Shown: one piece after another, positions 34,156-44,065 of the stretch | How positions within the stretch are numbered: position 1 is the stretch's first letter | How the letters are laid out: each line of letters starts with the position of its first letter | From: Pedobacter xixiisoli | GTDB taxonomy: Bacteria; Bacteroidota; Bacteroidia; Sphingobacteriales; Sphingobacteriaceae | Assembly: GCF_900215335.1 (NCBI RefSeq) | Contig: NZ_OCMT01000001.1 | Coordinates: 992,001 to 1,056,000 of the forward strand | Length of the DNA: 64,000 nt | Direction: 5' to 3' | Translations under genes and position numbers: made by a program | The notes under the pieces: generated by a model | What the model was told of the DNA's origin: nothing | The model's input: the letters and a program-made list of their open reading frames with translations, nothing else | The model's database searches: none

Positions 34156-36327
34156 CTACCTTCCTCCTGGAGGACAATTCTCTTTTAAAAACTTCGTAAA
34201 AATTAAAGCCAAGTGCTCTCTAGTACCTTCACCTTCTGCAATGCCATGCGTACGATTTGGATAACTCATCAACTGAAAAACCTTTTTGTGTTTAACCAAT
34301 TCATTAATCAACATTTCGGCATTTTGGTAGTGCACATTATCATCTCCCGTACCATGAATGTACAATAGATTTCCCTTTAAGTTTTTTGCATGCGTAATTG
34401 GCGAACCTTTCACGTAAGCATCAGTGTTAGGGAAAGGAGTTCCCATGTAGCGCTCTTGATAAATATTGTCGTAAGTTAATTGATTCGCTACAGCTGCTAC
34501 TGCAATACCTGTTTTGTAAATTTCTGGATATTGGAATAGTAGATTTAGGGTAGAAGAGCCTCCACCACTCCAGCCATGTACTGCAACACGATCTTTATCC
34601 ATAAACGGATACGTTGCCAATAGCTTTTTAGTAGCCATTGCCTGGTCACGGATATTGATTACGCCAATGTTCTTGTAAATTGCTTTTCTCCAAGCTGTGC
34701 CTTTGGGAACAGGTGCACCACGGTTATCCATAGAAATATAGATATAACCATCTTTAGCCAAGTCTCCCGCATATAATCCTGTTTTTCCGGCTCCCCAAAC
34801 GTCTGCTGCCGTCTGTGAGGCGGGTTCTCCGTACACATAAAATAAAACCGGATATTTTTTCGTAGCATCGAAATTGTCTGGTTTTTTCATCCAACCATCC
34901 ATTTCTACACCATCTTCTGTAGTTACTTTAAAGAATTCGACTTTGTTTTTAATGGCTTGTTGCTTACCTAGTTGATTGGTGATACTTCCTTCCATACTTA
35001 ATGGATTGTTTGTAGTAAAGTTCATCCATTCGGTAACTGGCGCAATAGTAGAGCTGTTATAACTATGGCGAGCAAAAAGTCCGTTAGGAGAAATAGAATA
35101 GCTGTGCGTACCTGGTAAAACAGAAGGTGTAACCATTTCTAATTTACCTTTGCCATCTAATTTTGTTTTATATAGATATTTCTGGGTGGCATTATTTGGA
35201 GATGCCATAAAATAGATAGTGTTGCTTTTCTCATCAACCAAATTCAAATCAATTACATCATAATTTCCTTTGGTTATCAATGTTTCTTTTTTTCCATCCT
35301 TGCTTATGCGATAAAAGTGGTTGTAGCCATCTTTTTCAGTTTGATAGATAAACTCTTTGTTGCCGTTAAGCCAAATGAATTGGTCTTGTGCATCTATCCA
35401 AGACTTATTGGTTTCTTTATAGATTTCGGCAATTGCTCCAGTAGTGGCATTAGCTACAAACAGCTTGCTTTCGTTTTGTTCACGATTTAATTGTTGCAAT
35501 ATAATTTCATTGGTATTAGGAATCCAGTCCATACGAGGGATATAGTTTTGGATAGCGCTACTTGGAACTGCTAACCAATTTGTTTTTGCAGTAGCAATAT
35601 CTACTACACCAATTTTGCAAGCAGATGGGTCTTGACCAACTTTTGGATATTCTACAGGAACATTGAATGAATAGATAGAATCCGTGTTGTTAATCATCAG
35701 GAAGTTTTTGATTTTAGTAGCATCGATTTGCCAGTAAGCTATTGATTTACTATCTGGCGACCACCTGAAACCGTCCAAACAACCAAATTCTTCTTCGTAA
35801 ACCCAATCGAAAGTTCCGTTAATCATTCTAGCAGTTCCGTTGGTTGTAAGAGCCTTGATGTTTCCACTTGCTAAATCTTCTACGTACACGTTATGCTCAC
35901 TCACGTAGGCTACTTTTGAGCCATCAGGTGAAAACTTTGCAAACATTAAAGATGACACTGGTTTGCCTTTCCCAATTTGTTTTAAAGTATTGTTGGTGAT
36001 GTCTGCAACCCAATAATCGCCACGGCTATCTTGACGCCAAACTCTTTTAGTATTAGTGTAGATTAGTGCTTTGGTGCCGTCATCAGTTAATTGAAAACTT
36101 CTTACTTTAAGTGGGCTAGAAGCATTGCTTGGAGTTAATAATTGACTGCTAATGATAGTTTTTCTATCATTTTTTGGCAAAGTGATAGTCACGATTTCTC
36201 CGCCAGTGTTTTGGTAGTAACTGTTACCATCTTTGGTCCAGTTGATACCGCCTCTTTGCGCTTTTGCATTGCTAGCTCCAAAAATTGAAACTACTGCAAG
36301 AGCAATAAATAATTTGGTGATTTTCAT
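34156..36327 (-). CDS. S9 family peptidase, dipeptidyl-peptidase IV-like
   Basis: This 723-residue protein has a signal peptide (VVSIFGASNAKAQ). The N-terminal beta-propeller (about 30-470) contains the DPP IV Glu motif DWVYEEEFG, which binds the substrate amino terminus. The alpha/beta-hydrolase domain has nucleophile HGWSGGGS (Ser587), Asp near 662 (HGTGDDNVH) and His694 (RTHGI). All catalytic residues are intact. It removes X-Pro or X-Ala dipeptides from peptides in the periplasm. It lies 37 bases after the LTA-synthase-type gene on the same strand and may be co-transcribed with it. It ends with a Cys-Pro-Pro-Gly-Gly-Arg tail. Confidence 0.93.
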   Translation of the reverse strand: MKITKLFIALAVVSIFGASNAKAQRGGINWTKDGNSYYQNTGGEIVTITLPKNDRKTIISSQLLTPSNASSPLKVRSFQLTDDGTKALIYTNTKRVWRQDSRGDYWVADITNNTLKQIGKGKPVSSLMFAKFSPDGSKVAYVSEHNVYVEDLASGNIKALTTNGTARMINGTFDWVYEEEFGCLDGFRWSPDSKSIAYWQIDATKIKNFLMINNTDSIYSFNVPVEYPKVGQDPSACKIGVVDIATAKTNWLAVPSSAIQNYIPRMDWIPNTNEIILQQLNREQNESKLFVANATTGAIAEIYKETNKSWIDAQDQFIWLNGNKEFIYQTEKDGYNHFYRISKDGKKETLITKGNYDVIDLNLVDEKSNTIYFMASPNNATQKYLYKTKLDGKGKLEMVTPSVLPGTHSYSISPNGLFARHSYNSSTIAPVTEWMNFTTNNPLSMEGSITNQLGKQQAIKNKVEFFKVTTEDGVEMDGWMKKPDNFDATKKYPVLFYVYGEPASQTAADVWGAGKTGLYAGDLAKDGYIYISMDNRGAPVPKGTAWRKAIYKNIGVINIRDQAMATKKLLATYPFMDKDRVAVHGWSGGGSSTLNLLFQYPEIYKTGIAVAAVANQLTYDNIYQERYMGTPFPNTDAYVKGSPITHAKNLKGNLLYIHGTGDDNVHYQNAEMLINELVKHKKVFQLMSYPNRTHGIAEGEGTREHLALIFTKFLKENCPPGGR

Positions 36328-36364
36328 TTGGTTATAAATAGTTAAGTTGTTGTAAGTATTTGTT

Positions 36365-38230
36365 TTACAGGTTGATAAAATATTGGTAAGCCGACTGAAT
36401 GTATGATTTTCCTGAATTTAAGATTGCATTGGTTTGCTTAGCATTTTCCGGATTACTATTGTAAAGCACACTTTTACCAACATTGTCGAAGGTTACCGTA
36501 TGTCCATTATCGATAAATCCAAAACCATTATCCCAGCTAAAATAAGCAAAATGTTTGCTGTATGGATTTAAAAGGTTTTTACTCCATATAAACTCGGTAC
36601 TCTTCATTTTTAATTGAGCCAATAGCGTTGCTGCTAAATCTTGTTGGCTGCCAGTTTTATCAAATGCTTGTCCTCTAAAATTTTCTTTAATTACTTCTCC
36701 GTAAAATATCATCGGGATGTGATAACGTTGAGGTTCGTAAATTTCATGGTCCATTTTTGGAAGCGTATGCCCATGGTCAGCTACGAAAATAAATAAGGTG
36801 TTTTTGTACCAGGGCTGTTTTTTAGCTTCACTTAAGTAACTTCCAATACACGAATCTGTATAAAAGGCAGTGCTTTTAAACCGCTGTACGTTATCTGCGC
36901 TACCAAATTTATAATTAACTGGTAATTCAAAAGGTTCGTGATTAGTTAATGATAAAATGGTGGAGAAAAAAGGTTGCTTAGTCGCATTGGCATCGGTTAA
37001 TTGCCTGTTAAAAACAAGACCATCGTAAGCACCCCATTTAGAGTTCATGTCTTTTTTATCAAAGGTATTTCTATCTGTAAGTTTGTTGTATTGATGACCC
37101 AAGATAAATGCCTTGTAGTTATCAAATTCAGATTCCCCACCATAATAAAATGAGGTTTGATAACCATTTTGATGCATTTTCTGACTTATTGCCGGGATTT
37201 TCTGCATCTTTTCTGGCCATTTTACAATGCTGCCTACACCTAAAGTTGGAAAACCAGTTAACGAACCGATTAGGCCTTTATCTGTACGATTGCCCGTTGA
37301 GTAAATTTGGCTAAACGAAACTCCATTTTTTGTTAAGCTATCTAAAATCGGAGTAACTCCATCTTCGCCACCTAAAGATTTAACTAAATCTGCGGTAAAG
37401 CTCTCTAAGATGAAAATTACTACATTGGGTTTATCTGTTCTTAAAAAGGAAATAGTGGTATCTTTTTCTACATGATATAAATTACTTACCTCTAAGTCAG
37501 CTTGTTTTTGGTCTAAGTAGATGTACGGGTTTTTCTTCACCTTGCCACTAGCCAAAATACTCGACATTAAGTTCCACTCTGTGTTTAATGAAGCATGGTT
37601 TAATATCTGATAATTAGAGTAGAAAGCCATGCTTTGGGAATTTGGAGCAGTTGCGGTTCCGCCTCTAATAAGTAGAAAGTTAAAACCTAGTACCAAAATT
37701 GCAATAATTAGCTTTGCCCAAACTGGTGTTTTGGTAAACTGTATTTGGCGTTTAATGAGGATGAAATTCAAGTAAAATCCTACTGCTAATAAAATCAGGA
37801 GTACAAATAAAGTAAGGAAAATAGGGGAAGAAGCGCTTGATGCTAAAGACTCGTTCGGCGTGCGAATAGCAAATTCTATGGCACGGGCATTTACCTTGCT
37901 TCCCCATTCGCGGTAAATGTTAAAGTTGATGATTGAGATGAAACTGAAAAGCACAATCAATACGCCGTTGTAAATTCTTACCCAGTTAAAGGCAATTTTT
38001 TCTCTGTTAGTGAAATACCAGAAAGTGTACACCAATACTGGAATAGCCGCAATGTAAGCGGTCATCGATAGATCTAGCCTTAATGCATGGTAATAAGCCG
38101 CAAATTTTTCGGAAAGAGGAATATCTCTGAGTTTAACGTGGAAGATAAACATGAAAATGAACCTATCCACTGCGAAATAGAGTAGCCAGAACAGAAAGTA
38201 TCTGGCGAAAAAAATTAGACTTTTAAACAT
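36365..38230 (-). CDS. LTA synthase family protein (membrane sulfatase-fold phosphoglycerol transferase type)
   Basis: This 621-residue protein has five predicted TM helices in residues 1-185 and an extracytoplasmic alkaline-phosphatase/sulfatase domain (about 255-600). Landmarks are VVIFILESFTADLVKSLGGE (metal-binding Glu), STGNRTDKGLIGSLTGFP (catalytic Thr316) and FVADHGHTLPKMDHEIYEPQ. This is the LtaS/OpgB-type architecture. Bacteroidota lack lipoteichoic acid, so the likely reaction is transfer of phosphoglycerol or phosphoethanolamine to an envelope glycan or lipid; that is inference. Catalytic residues are intact. It is transcribed toward the S9 peptidase gene. Confidence 0.88.
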   Translation of the reverse strand: MFKSLIFFARYFLFWLLYFAVDRFIFMFIFHVKLRDIPLSEKFAAYYHALRLDLSMTAYIAAIPVLVYTFWYFTNREKIAFNWVRIYNGVLIVLFSFISIINFNIYREWGSKVNARAIEFAIRTPNESLASSASSPIFLTLFVLLILLAVGFYLNFILIKRQIQFTKTPVWAKLIIAILVLGFNFLLIRGGTATAPNSQSMAFYSNYQILNHASLNTEWNLMSSILASGKVKKNPYIYLDQKQADLEVSNLYHVEKDTTISFLRTDKPNVVIFILESFTADLVKSLGGEDGVTPILDSLTKNGVSFSQIYSTGNRTDKGLIGSLTGFPTLGVGSIVKWPEKMQKIPAISQKMHQNGYQTSFYYGGESEFDNYKAFILGHQYNKLTDRNTFDKKDMNSKWGAYDGLVFNRQLTDANATKQPFFSTILSLTNHEPFELPVNYKFGSADNVQRFKSTAFYTDSCIGSYLSEAKKQPWYKNTLFIFVADHGHTLPKMDHEIYEPQRYHIPMIFYGEVIKENFRGQAFDKTGSQQDLAATLLAQLKMKSTEFIWSKNLLNPYSKHFAYFSWDNGFGFIDNGHTVTFDNVGKSVLYNSNPENAKQTNAILNSGKSYIQSAYQYFINL

Positions 38231-38254
38231 GGGCGGCTAAATTACTAAAAAAGC

Positions 38255-38287
38255 AGAAAAAAAGCCCACGACTTCAATCGTGGGCTT
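38255..38287 (-). terminator. Terminator of the DUF4412-like gene
   Basis: AAGCCCACGA (38262-38271) pairs with TCGTGGGCTT (38278-38287). The minus-strand hairpin is followed by seven Ts. It separates this gene from the LTA-synthase-type gene. Confidence 0.85.
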
Positions 38288-38310
38288 CCAATATTTATTT
38301 AATGTTGACC

Positions 38311-38991
38311 TTATTCGCCACCACCTTGCATAGCCATTATTTCTTGCATGGTTTTAAGTTCGTAACCACTAGGTACTTCTAAAGAGAATGGACCAACTTT
38401 ATCTTCAGATACATTTTTAACAGTTAAAGTCACTTTCATTCCATTTTGGAAAGTAGTGTATTTTACCAAAGCACCTTTGATATCTTTAAATTGTTGACCA
38501 GCAAAACCAGTAGGAAGCTCGATGTCTGTAGTAGCCCATAATTCGTAAGTGCCACCTTTATCATCTTTGTAACTGTATTTTTCTGCGTTGTAGTTACCTA
38601 CTTTTTGTTTCTCACCAGTAGCTTTAAAATCACTTAATTTTGGAGCAGCTTCCTCAGCTTTTGCTACTTCTTCTTTAGTCATTTTAACCGCATATTGCAT
38701 TTGTGCCATTGGAACATCAATTAGCATTAAACCTGTTTTTTCTACAAAATCCTGTAAAATTCCAATGGAAGCAGGACCTTGTTGCATATCCATACGCATT
38801 ACATTGCCACTAAATTTTACTTTTTGCTCCTTAGGCAACTGAGAAGCTAATGCAGCTTGTTCTGCTGGTAATGAGTACTCTACACCGTAAGTTACTGTGC
38901 CTTGAGAAATTTTCTTTTGAGCATTGGCAATAATTGCCGAACCTAATAAGATAGTTGCTAAAAAGCCTGTTTTTACTGATTTAAACATCAT
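38311..38991 (-). CDS. Secreted protein, DUF4412-like
   Basis: This 226-residue protein has a signal peptide (ATILLGSAIIANAQ). The mature protein is beta-rich, with a GTVTYGVEYSLP start and an MRMDMQQGPASIGILQDF segment. KVGNYNAEKYSYKDD and YELWATTDIELP follow, a pattern I associate with DUF4412/GLPGLI-like envelope proteins of unknown function (possibly LolA-fold). The C-terminus is Met/Gly-rich. It lies 20 bases after the enoyl-CoA hydratase gene on the same strand and probably shares its transcript. The family call is by eye and moderate in confidence. Confidence 0.65.
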   Translation of the reverse strand: MMFKSVKTGFLATILLGSAIIANAQKKISQGTVTYGVEYSLPAEQAALASQLPKEQKVKFSGNVMRMDMQQGPASIGILQDFVEKTGLMLIDVPMAQMQYAVKMTKEEVAKAEEAAPKLSDFKATGEKQKVGNYNAEKYSYKDDKGGTYELWATTDIELPTGFAGQQFKDIKGALVKYTTFQNGMKVTLTVKNVSEDKVGPFSLEVPSGYELKTMQEIMAMQGGGE

Positions 38992-39011
38992 ATTGTTTTA
39001 GTTATAGTTTT

Positions 39012-39788
39012 TTACCACTTAATTTTTTCCTTTGCCAAGAAAGATGAAATTCCTTTTTTGAAATCATCACTTTCTCGTGTTTTGGCGTTTACTTTAATCG
39101 CATTATTCAAACAACTATCGAGCCAAGTATTACTAGTTTGGTTGATGAGTTGCTTGGTTAAAGCTAGCGAATTTCCCGAAGTATTATCACTCAAATTTAC
39201 TGCGAATTCACGCACAATTTGATTGATTTCTTCACTTTTTGTTACATAAGTAATCAAATTATATTTCAGGGCTTCCTCTGCTGTGAACAAATCTCCACTG
39301 AGCAATAGTTTCTTCGCTAAAGTTTCTCCTGTTTTTTGTACCAAATAACAACTTACAATAGCGGGTACAAAACCTAATTTTACTTCTGTGTAACCAAATT
39401 TAGCTTCTGGTACAGCAAAAATAATATCGCAAATGGTAGCTAAACCGCAACCGCCAGCAATAGCATGACCTTCAACCTGTGCAACTACAACCTTAGATAA
39501 GGTACGAATGGTCTCGAAAAGTTCCTTTAATGTTGTAGAATCTTGAATGTTCTCTTCGTAAGAAAAATGCTGGAGCTGCTGCATATAGTTCAAATCTGCA
39601 CCGGCACTGAAAACATCGCCATTGGCTTTTAAGACTACTATTTTTACATTTTCATCACTTTGTGCACTTAAGAAAGCTGCTGTTAATTCAGCAACCAAAG
39701 TTGGATTTAATGCATTTCTTTTGTCGGGTCGGTTAATGGTAATCTCCGCAATGCGTTGCTCAACCTGATATATTACTAATGATTCCAT
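39012..39788 (-). CDS. Enoyl-CoA hydratase/isomerase family protein
   Basis: This 258-residue crotonase-fold enzyme has the oxyanion-hole segments FSAGADLNYMQQ and EGHAIAGGCGLATICDI. It also has catalytic-type Glu positions in AKFGYTEVKLGFVPAIVS, which suggests hydratase activity (methylglutaconyl-CoA hydratase-like members share the GYTEVKLGF motif). It is cytosolic and probably acts in branched-chain amino acid or fatty acid catabolism. The gene begins 3 bases after comEC ends, so the two are in the same operon although functionally unrelated. Confidence 0.9.
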   Translation of the reverse strand: MESLVIYQVEQRIAEITINRPDKRNALNPTLVAELTAAFLSAQSDENVKIVVLKANGDVFSAGADLNYMQQLQHFSYEENIQDSTTLKELFETIRTLSKVVVAQVEGHAIAGGCGLATICDIIFAVPEAKFGYTEVKLGFVPAIVSCYLVQKTGETLAKKLLLSGDLFTAEEALKYNLITYVTKSEEINQIVREFAVNLSDNTSGNSLALTKQLINQTSNTWLDSCLNNAIKVNAKTRESDDFKKGISSFLAKEKIKW

Positions 39789-39791
39789 AAA

Positions 39792-41879
39792 CTAATTAAA
39801 CTTTAGCGTTACTGCCTTTCGCTTTTTTAATGCATGAACGGTTACTTTTAAGCTATCGGCTTGTTGCCCAAACTTAGCAATTATATAATCTTTATTGCTG
39901 GCATCTAAAATTAAATTCGAAAACTCGATTTCTTCTTTTAAAAACTCCATTTTTTGTCTCGGGTTGTTATGCATCCAAAGGAAATCAAAGCTATGTTTTT
40001 GACTCAATTTTTTAGCATTAAATTTTTCATCTATCAATAAAAATTGTTTTCCTTTATAGTTGATTTGGTGGTCTTTCTTTATAAAATGTTGAGATTGAAA
40101 ATCCGTATCCCAATTAATAAACTGAATGGTTTTAACTTGTTTTTGGTCTAAAGCAGGCTTTACGAAGAATTCGAAGTTTCTATCAGTTGAATTTAAATCG
40201 GTAAGCAAAATACTTTCATTACCATCGATAAATGCCGCTGCGTAATTTTTTCTCAAGCTAAAAAAGATGAGCTCTTGTTGCTTGGTAGACATTATTTTTT
40301 GGTAGGCAAAAGTAACTTGAATAACTAGCAGTATAATTGCGCTGCTCAACAGATATTTCTTTTTATACTGGATTAGTGCTATGGTAAGTAAGATCATAAA
40401 TAAACACAATAACAGCAACTGCCATTTATTGAGCCATATTTCGGTGATACCAGCATAAGGGAGTTCCGAAATCCACTTTAATCCTTTGTTGATAAATACA
40501 ATAAGCCACTCAAAAGCAGGTGCTATAAAATGAACTTTTAGTAATAAGATAGCAATACCTACGTACATTAATATTGTAATTGGTATAAGGATAAAAAGGT
40601 TGCTAATGATAAAGTAAACTGGGAATTGATGGAAATAATAGATGCTCAACGGGAGTGTAGCCAACTGTGCCGCCAAACTCATGGCAACAGTTCCCCATAA
40701 TTTATCTAGCCATTTATTTTTGAAATAACACCATTTATAGATTTTAGGTTGATAATAAATTAGCCCAAATACGGCTAAAAATGAAAGTTGAAAACCGACA
40801 TCCCAGACTAAAAATGGATTGTAGGCTAATAAGCCAAATGCAGTAAAAGCTACAATATTGTAACTGTTGCTACTCCGTTTAAACTGTTTGGCTAAGATAA
40901 AAGCTGTAAGCATAATTGCCGATCTTAACACAGAAGGAGAAAAGCCAGTTAAAAGAGAATAGTACCAAATTAAGCTGCAAATGAGTATAACTTTAAAAAC
41001 GCGACCCGCATTCTTCTTATCGAGGAAAGACAGCAGCCAGTTTAGCATAATGTAAATAATACCTACATGCATACCCGAAACAGATAGGGCGTGAATAGTT
41101 CCTGTTTTACTGTAAGCGGCTAAAGTTTCCTTGCTTAAATCGGCACGATAGCCTAAAATTAAGGTTGAAGCTACTGCAAAAGCTTCATCATCATGAATAA
41201 GTTTTCTGTAAATCTCTACTTGTTGCTTTCTAACTTTTAAGGCATAATCTATGATCGGATTTCCTTCACTTTCTAGAAGTTTTATTAATTCATCTTGTCG
41301 TATAAAGCTTTGATGATAGATGTTTTTAGCAGCTAACCATTGTTTGAAATCAAATTCTGCAGGATTGTAAGGTGGTTCTACCGGAAGGTAATTTGCTAAA
41401 ATCAATAATTCGTCGCCATAGCTTAGATGGATAGGAGATAGACTGTCTACTTTTAGTGCGATAAGTAAATTTCCGCTACATTTTTCTGCTACATTATTTA
41501 AATATCCATCCGTAACTGCAACTTCAAATCTTAAAATATCATTCGTTTGTTGAGGTTCGCTATTTATCCAAACTTTTAATTGATGATACTGCTTATGGGC
41601 ATAATAGTTTTTACGAAGGAAGTTGGTATGAAATAGTGTAAGGAATATTCCTAAAAAGAAAAACAGGAGATAATAGAGGCTGGCAATTGGTTTTTTATAG
41701 TTCCAAGCTTTGAGTTTCTTGTAGAAGGTATTAATTAAGAGTGCAGCGATTGATAATGATGCCAAAACTATTGCGGCTACTCTTAATAGTTGTTGGTTCT
41801 GTAAATAGTAGCCTAAGATGATGCCGCCAATCAACGGCAAAAGTATCTTGACAAATACTATTTCTGCTCTAAATATCAA
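39792..41879 (-). CDS. comEC: ComEC/Rec2-family DNA-uptake channel protein
   Basis: This 695-residue membrane protein has an N-terminal DUF4131-like region (about 1-200, with a periplasmic OB-like part), then the Competence domain with about nine TM helices (about 230-530). The latter contains ALSVSGMHVGIIY and LTGFSPSVLRSAIM, both diagnostic. The C-terminal 150 residues do not show metallo-beta-lactamase motifs (no HxHxDH), as is common in Bacteroidota. ComEC carries single-stranded DNA across the inner membrane. The start appears to be TTG at 41879, since no ATG occurs in the first part of the frame. The HHH-barrel gene lies directly upstream across a repeat-rich gap. Confidence 0.92.
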   Translation of the reverse strand: MIFRAEIVFVKILLPLIGGIILGYYLQNQQLLRVAAIVLASLSIAALLINTFYKKLKAWNYKKPIASLYYLLFFFLGIFLTLFHTNFLRKNYYAHKQYHQLKVWINSEPQQTNDILRFEVAVTDGYLNNVAEKCSGNLLIALKVDSLSPIHLSYGDELLILANYLPVEPPYNPAEFDFKQWLAAKNIYHQSFIRQDELIKLLESEGNPIIDYALKVRKQQVEIYRKLIHDDEAFAVASTLILGYRADLSKETLAAYSKTGTIHALSVSGMHVGIIYIMLNWLLSFLDKKNAGRVFKVILICSLIWYYSLLTGFSPSVLRSAIMLTAFILAKQFKRSSNSYNIVAFTAFGLLAYNPFLVWDVGFQLSFLAVFGLIYYQPKIYKWCYFKNKWLDKLWGTVAMSLAAQLATLPLSIYYFHQFPVYFIISNLFILIPITILMYVGIAILLLKVHFIAPAFEWLIVFINKGLKWISELPYAGITEIWLNKWQLLLLCLFMILLTIALIQYKKKYLLSSAIILLVIQVTFAYQKIMSTKQQELIFFSLRKNYAAAFIDGNESILLTDLNSTDRNFEFFVKPALDQKQVKTIQFINWDTDFQSQHFIKKDHQINYKGKQFLLIDEKFNAKKLSQKHSFDFLWMHNNPRQKMEFLKEEIEFSNLILDASNKDYIIAKFGQQADSLKVTVHALKKRKAVTLKFN

Positions 41880-41886
41880 ATTGGTT

Positions 41887-42022
41887 GGTTAACTGTTCAA
41901 ATTGTATAAATGGTTAATTGTTGATGGCTTATAGTTGATAGATTATTTTTTTTTAGACTACTGACCATGAAATCATCAACTATAAGCTAGCTGGTTACTA
42001 ATCGCTGATCCCTAACTCTAAA
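41887..42022. repeat. Inverted pair of heptad arrays upstream of comEC, with hairpin
   Basis: On the minus strand, 41940-41887 is a run of 7-mers (for example CTATCAA, CTATAAG, CAATTAA) leading up to the comEC start. On the plus strand, 41974-42022 shows the same period with CTGGTTA, CTAATCG, CTGATCC and CTAAATT. The arms meet in an exact 13-bp inverted repeat (41927-41939 with 41975-41987). The loop contains a T-run. It occupies essentially the whole gap between the HHH-barrel gene and comEC, and may also end transcription of the upstream gene. Confidence 0.6.
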
Positions 42023-44065
42023 TTAAAACTGATACCTTAATTGTACTCTCATTTCAGATTTCATCTTTCCTTGTATTTCGTCTAATCCAGAGCCTACAGT
42101 TTCTACGTTTTCGTAATTATAGAGTGCATACCTGCCCCAGACATCTAATTTCTTTGCTAATCTGTATTTTAAGTTTGCATAGCCTCTAATGCCTTTGCCA
42201 TTGTATAAACCGAAAGTAAAGTTGTATAATACATCATCTTCGTAAGCATAAATACGGCTGTCATAAGAAGCGGTATTGAAGTACGAGACTCTGATGTTTC
42301 CAGAAATTCTGGAAGAAAGTGGACTATAACTCACATCTTGATAAGCTAAATAACCAAACTCCGAATTTGCATTTCCTTTTTTAAACTGCACAATCTCTAC
42401 ACGGTTTTGGAAACCAAGTGATTTGCCTACTACCCATTTAACTTCTGCACGGTAGTTTTCTTTCTTTACATCATCAAGGTAATTGAATGGAACTGTTAAG
42501 TTAGTGTTCTGCTGTTTGATTTCAGATTTGAATCTTAATATCGCTTTAAAAGTTTTACTTGGGCTATAGGTAACTTGTCCTAAAAATTCATAGCCGTCAG
42601 AAGGGGCATCAACCCTAAAACGTAACCAAGGAAATTTGAAATAATCGCCGTAAAACTGAATGCTCCAAACTTTCGATGGATTGATATTTAAACCAGCATA
42701 CAGCCCTTTTTCATTAAATGCTTCACTAGCTTCGGCAGTTGCCTGATTAAAGAAGTTGTGGTAGTTTTTTTGGTAGTTTCTATGTAAAACCACAGCCGAA
42801 ACCGTTGATGATAAACTCACCAATGCACCGTTTACGTAAGCTAAGCCTGCATCTATACCTTTTCCAAATTCACCAAAAAAATAGAAGTTTTTGTAAGTAT
42901 AACTATAATGTGCACCTACGTTGGCCAATTCTTTTCCAGTAAAGTTAAAATGTTGGTATAAGCTAGAGCCTGGCACAAATAATCTATTGAAAGAAGTGTG
43001 ATAAGCTATAGCGCCAATATTTAGTGCGTTGTTTCTGTATTGTAAAACGCCACCATAAACAATCTGCTCAGTACTGTTTTTATTGTTGATTTCTGTTTGC
43101 GTTCTATGTAAACCTGTTTCGTTAATTGTACTAAGCGTCTGTTCGCCGTCAATGTTAGTACTTAAAGATGCATCCAGTTTTCTGTGAGATACAAAAGGAC
43201 TGAAATCTATATTTTTAGTAATAAGTATTGTTGTAGCGATGCCTCGTAAAAAAGAAAACTCGTTGGCAGAAGTATAAGGTCTTAAGCCTACATCACGTTT
43301 AACGACGCCTGTAACGTCTGGAGATTTACCGAAAGCAAAACCCGACCAAAGCGTTAATGCTTGACCAAATTGCATGGTATAATCTCCCAAAACTATTTTT
43401 TTAAATCTTCCTGTATTTAATATCGCTAAGTGTCCCGACATAAAGTCGAATGGTTTTTGTTTCGGACCGTTAAAAAGGTGCTCGCCCGCATCTTTCTCAA
43501 ATACTAAAGATGCTGAAATACGGTTTGCGTAGGTGTAACGATACCTTAACAAATATCGGTCTGGAGTGCCTAAATACCTACTTCCCGGTAAATCGGTGTA
43601 GCCTTTTGTTTTTTCGAGTACTTTGCCATAACGTATGATTAAATCGTTGTTGCCATATTTGGTTAGGTTGGTGGCGGTGATTTTATCTGCCATAGCTGTT
43701 TGGTCTAAAGTTGCAAAAGGAATTAATCTTTGGATGGTTTGTAAATCAAATTCTGCAATACTTTGTAGCTCTAACAAATCGATTAGTTTGCCATTCTTCC
43801 TAATATGCTCAAACAAATTACTGATTTGAAGAGGCGATAAGAAAATCAAAGTCTTTAATTCTTCGGCATTGGTATTATTAAGGTTTATAGGGTGTTTACG
43901 ATAGTAGGTTAAGCGGTCCTGTAATTCGGAAAGGTCATAGTCTTCTGGCAGATTTTCGGCGATGCTTTCTATTAAATCTTTAATTAATTGGTCTTCTTGC
44001 GTTTGTGCTGTTGCTGAAAATCCAATTAGCAAAAAAGCAGTAATGATGATAAATCTAAAGCGCAT
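42023..44065 (-). CDS. Helix-hairpin-helix protein fused to an outer-membrane beta-barrel
   Basis: The protein has 680 residues from the ATG at 44065 (start MRFRFIIITAFLLIGFSATAQ, a signal peptide); a frame extending 10 codons upstream is rejected. Residues about 50-130 contain two helix-hairpin-helix-like motifs (INLNNTNAEELKTLIFLSP and ELQSIAEFDLQTIQRLIPF), as in ComEA. From about 150 to the C-terminus there is a long aromatic beta-strand pattern ending in MRVQLRYQF, typical of an outer-membrane barrel. HHH motifs bind DNA backbones, and comEC lies immediately downstream, so a DNA-binding outer-membrane role is attractive but unproven. It overlaps the upstream gene by 11 bases. Confidence 0.85.
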   Translation of the reverse strand: MRFRFIIITAFLLIGFSATAQTQEDQLIKDLIESIAENLPEDYDLSELQDRLTYYRKHPINLNNTNAEELKTLIFLSPLQISNLFEHIRKNGKLIDLLELQSIAEFDLQTIQRLIPFATLDQTAMADKITATNLTKYGNNDLIIRYGKVLEKTKGYTDLPGSRYLGTPDRYLLRYRYTYANRISASLVFEKDAGEHLFNGPKQKPFDFMSGHLAILNTGRFKKIVLGDYTMQFGQALTLWSGFAFGKSPDVTGVVKRDVGLRPYTSANEFSFLRGIATTILITKNIDFSPFVSHRKLDASLSTNIDGEQTLSTINETGLHRTQTEINNKNSTEQIVYGGVLQYRNNALNIGAIAYHTSFNRLFVPGSSLYQHFNFTGKELANVGAHYSYTYKNFYFFGEFGKGIDAGLAYVNGALVSLSSTVSAVVLHRNYQKNYHNFFNQATAEASEAFNEKGLYAGLNINPSKVWSIQFYGDYFKFPWLRFRVDAPSDGYEFLGQVTYSPSKTFKAILRFKSEIKQQNTNLTVPFNYLDDVKKENYRAEVKWVVGKSLGFQNRVEIVQFKKGNANSEFGYLAYQDVSYSPLSSRISGNIRVSYFNTASYDSRIYAYEDDVLYNFTFGLYNGKGIRGYANLKYRLAKKLDVWGRYALYNYENVETVGSGLDEIQGKMKSEMRVQLRYQF

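Noticed and set aside
39792-41879. comEC suspected to be truncated because it lacks a metallo-beta-lactamase domain
   Set aside because: The C-terminal region is present but has diverged, and loss of that domain is common in Bacteroidota ComEC proteins.
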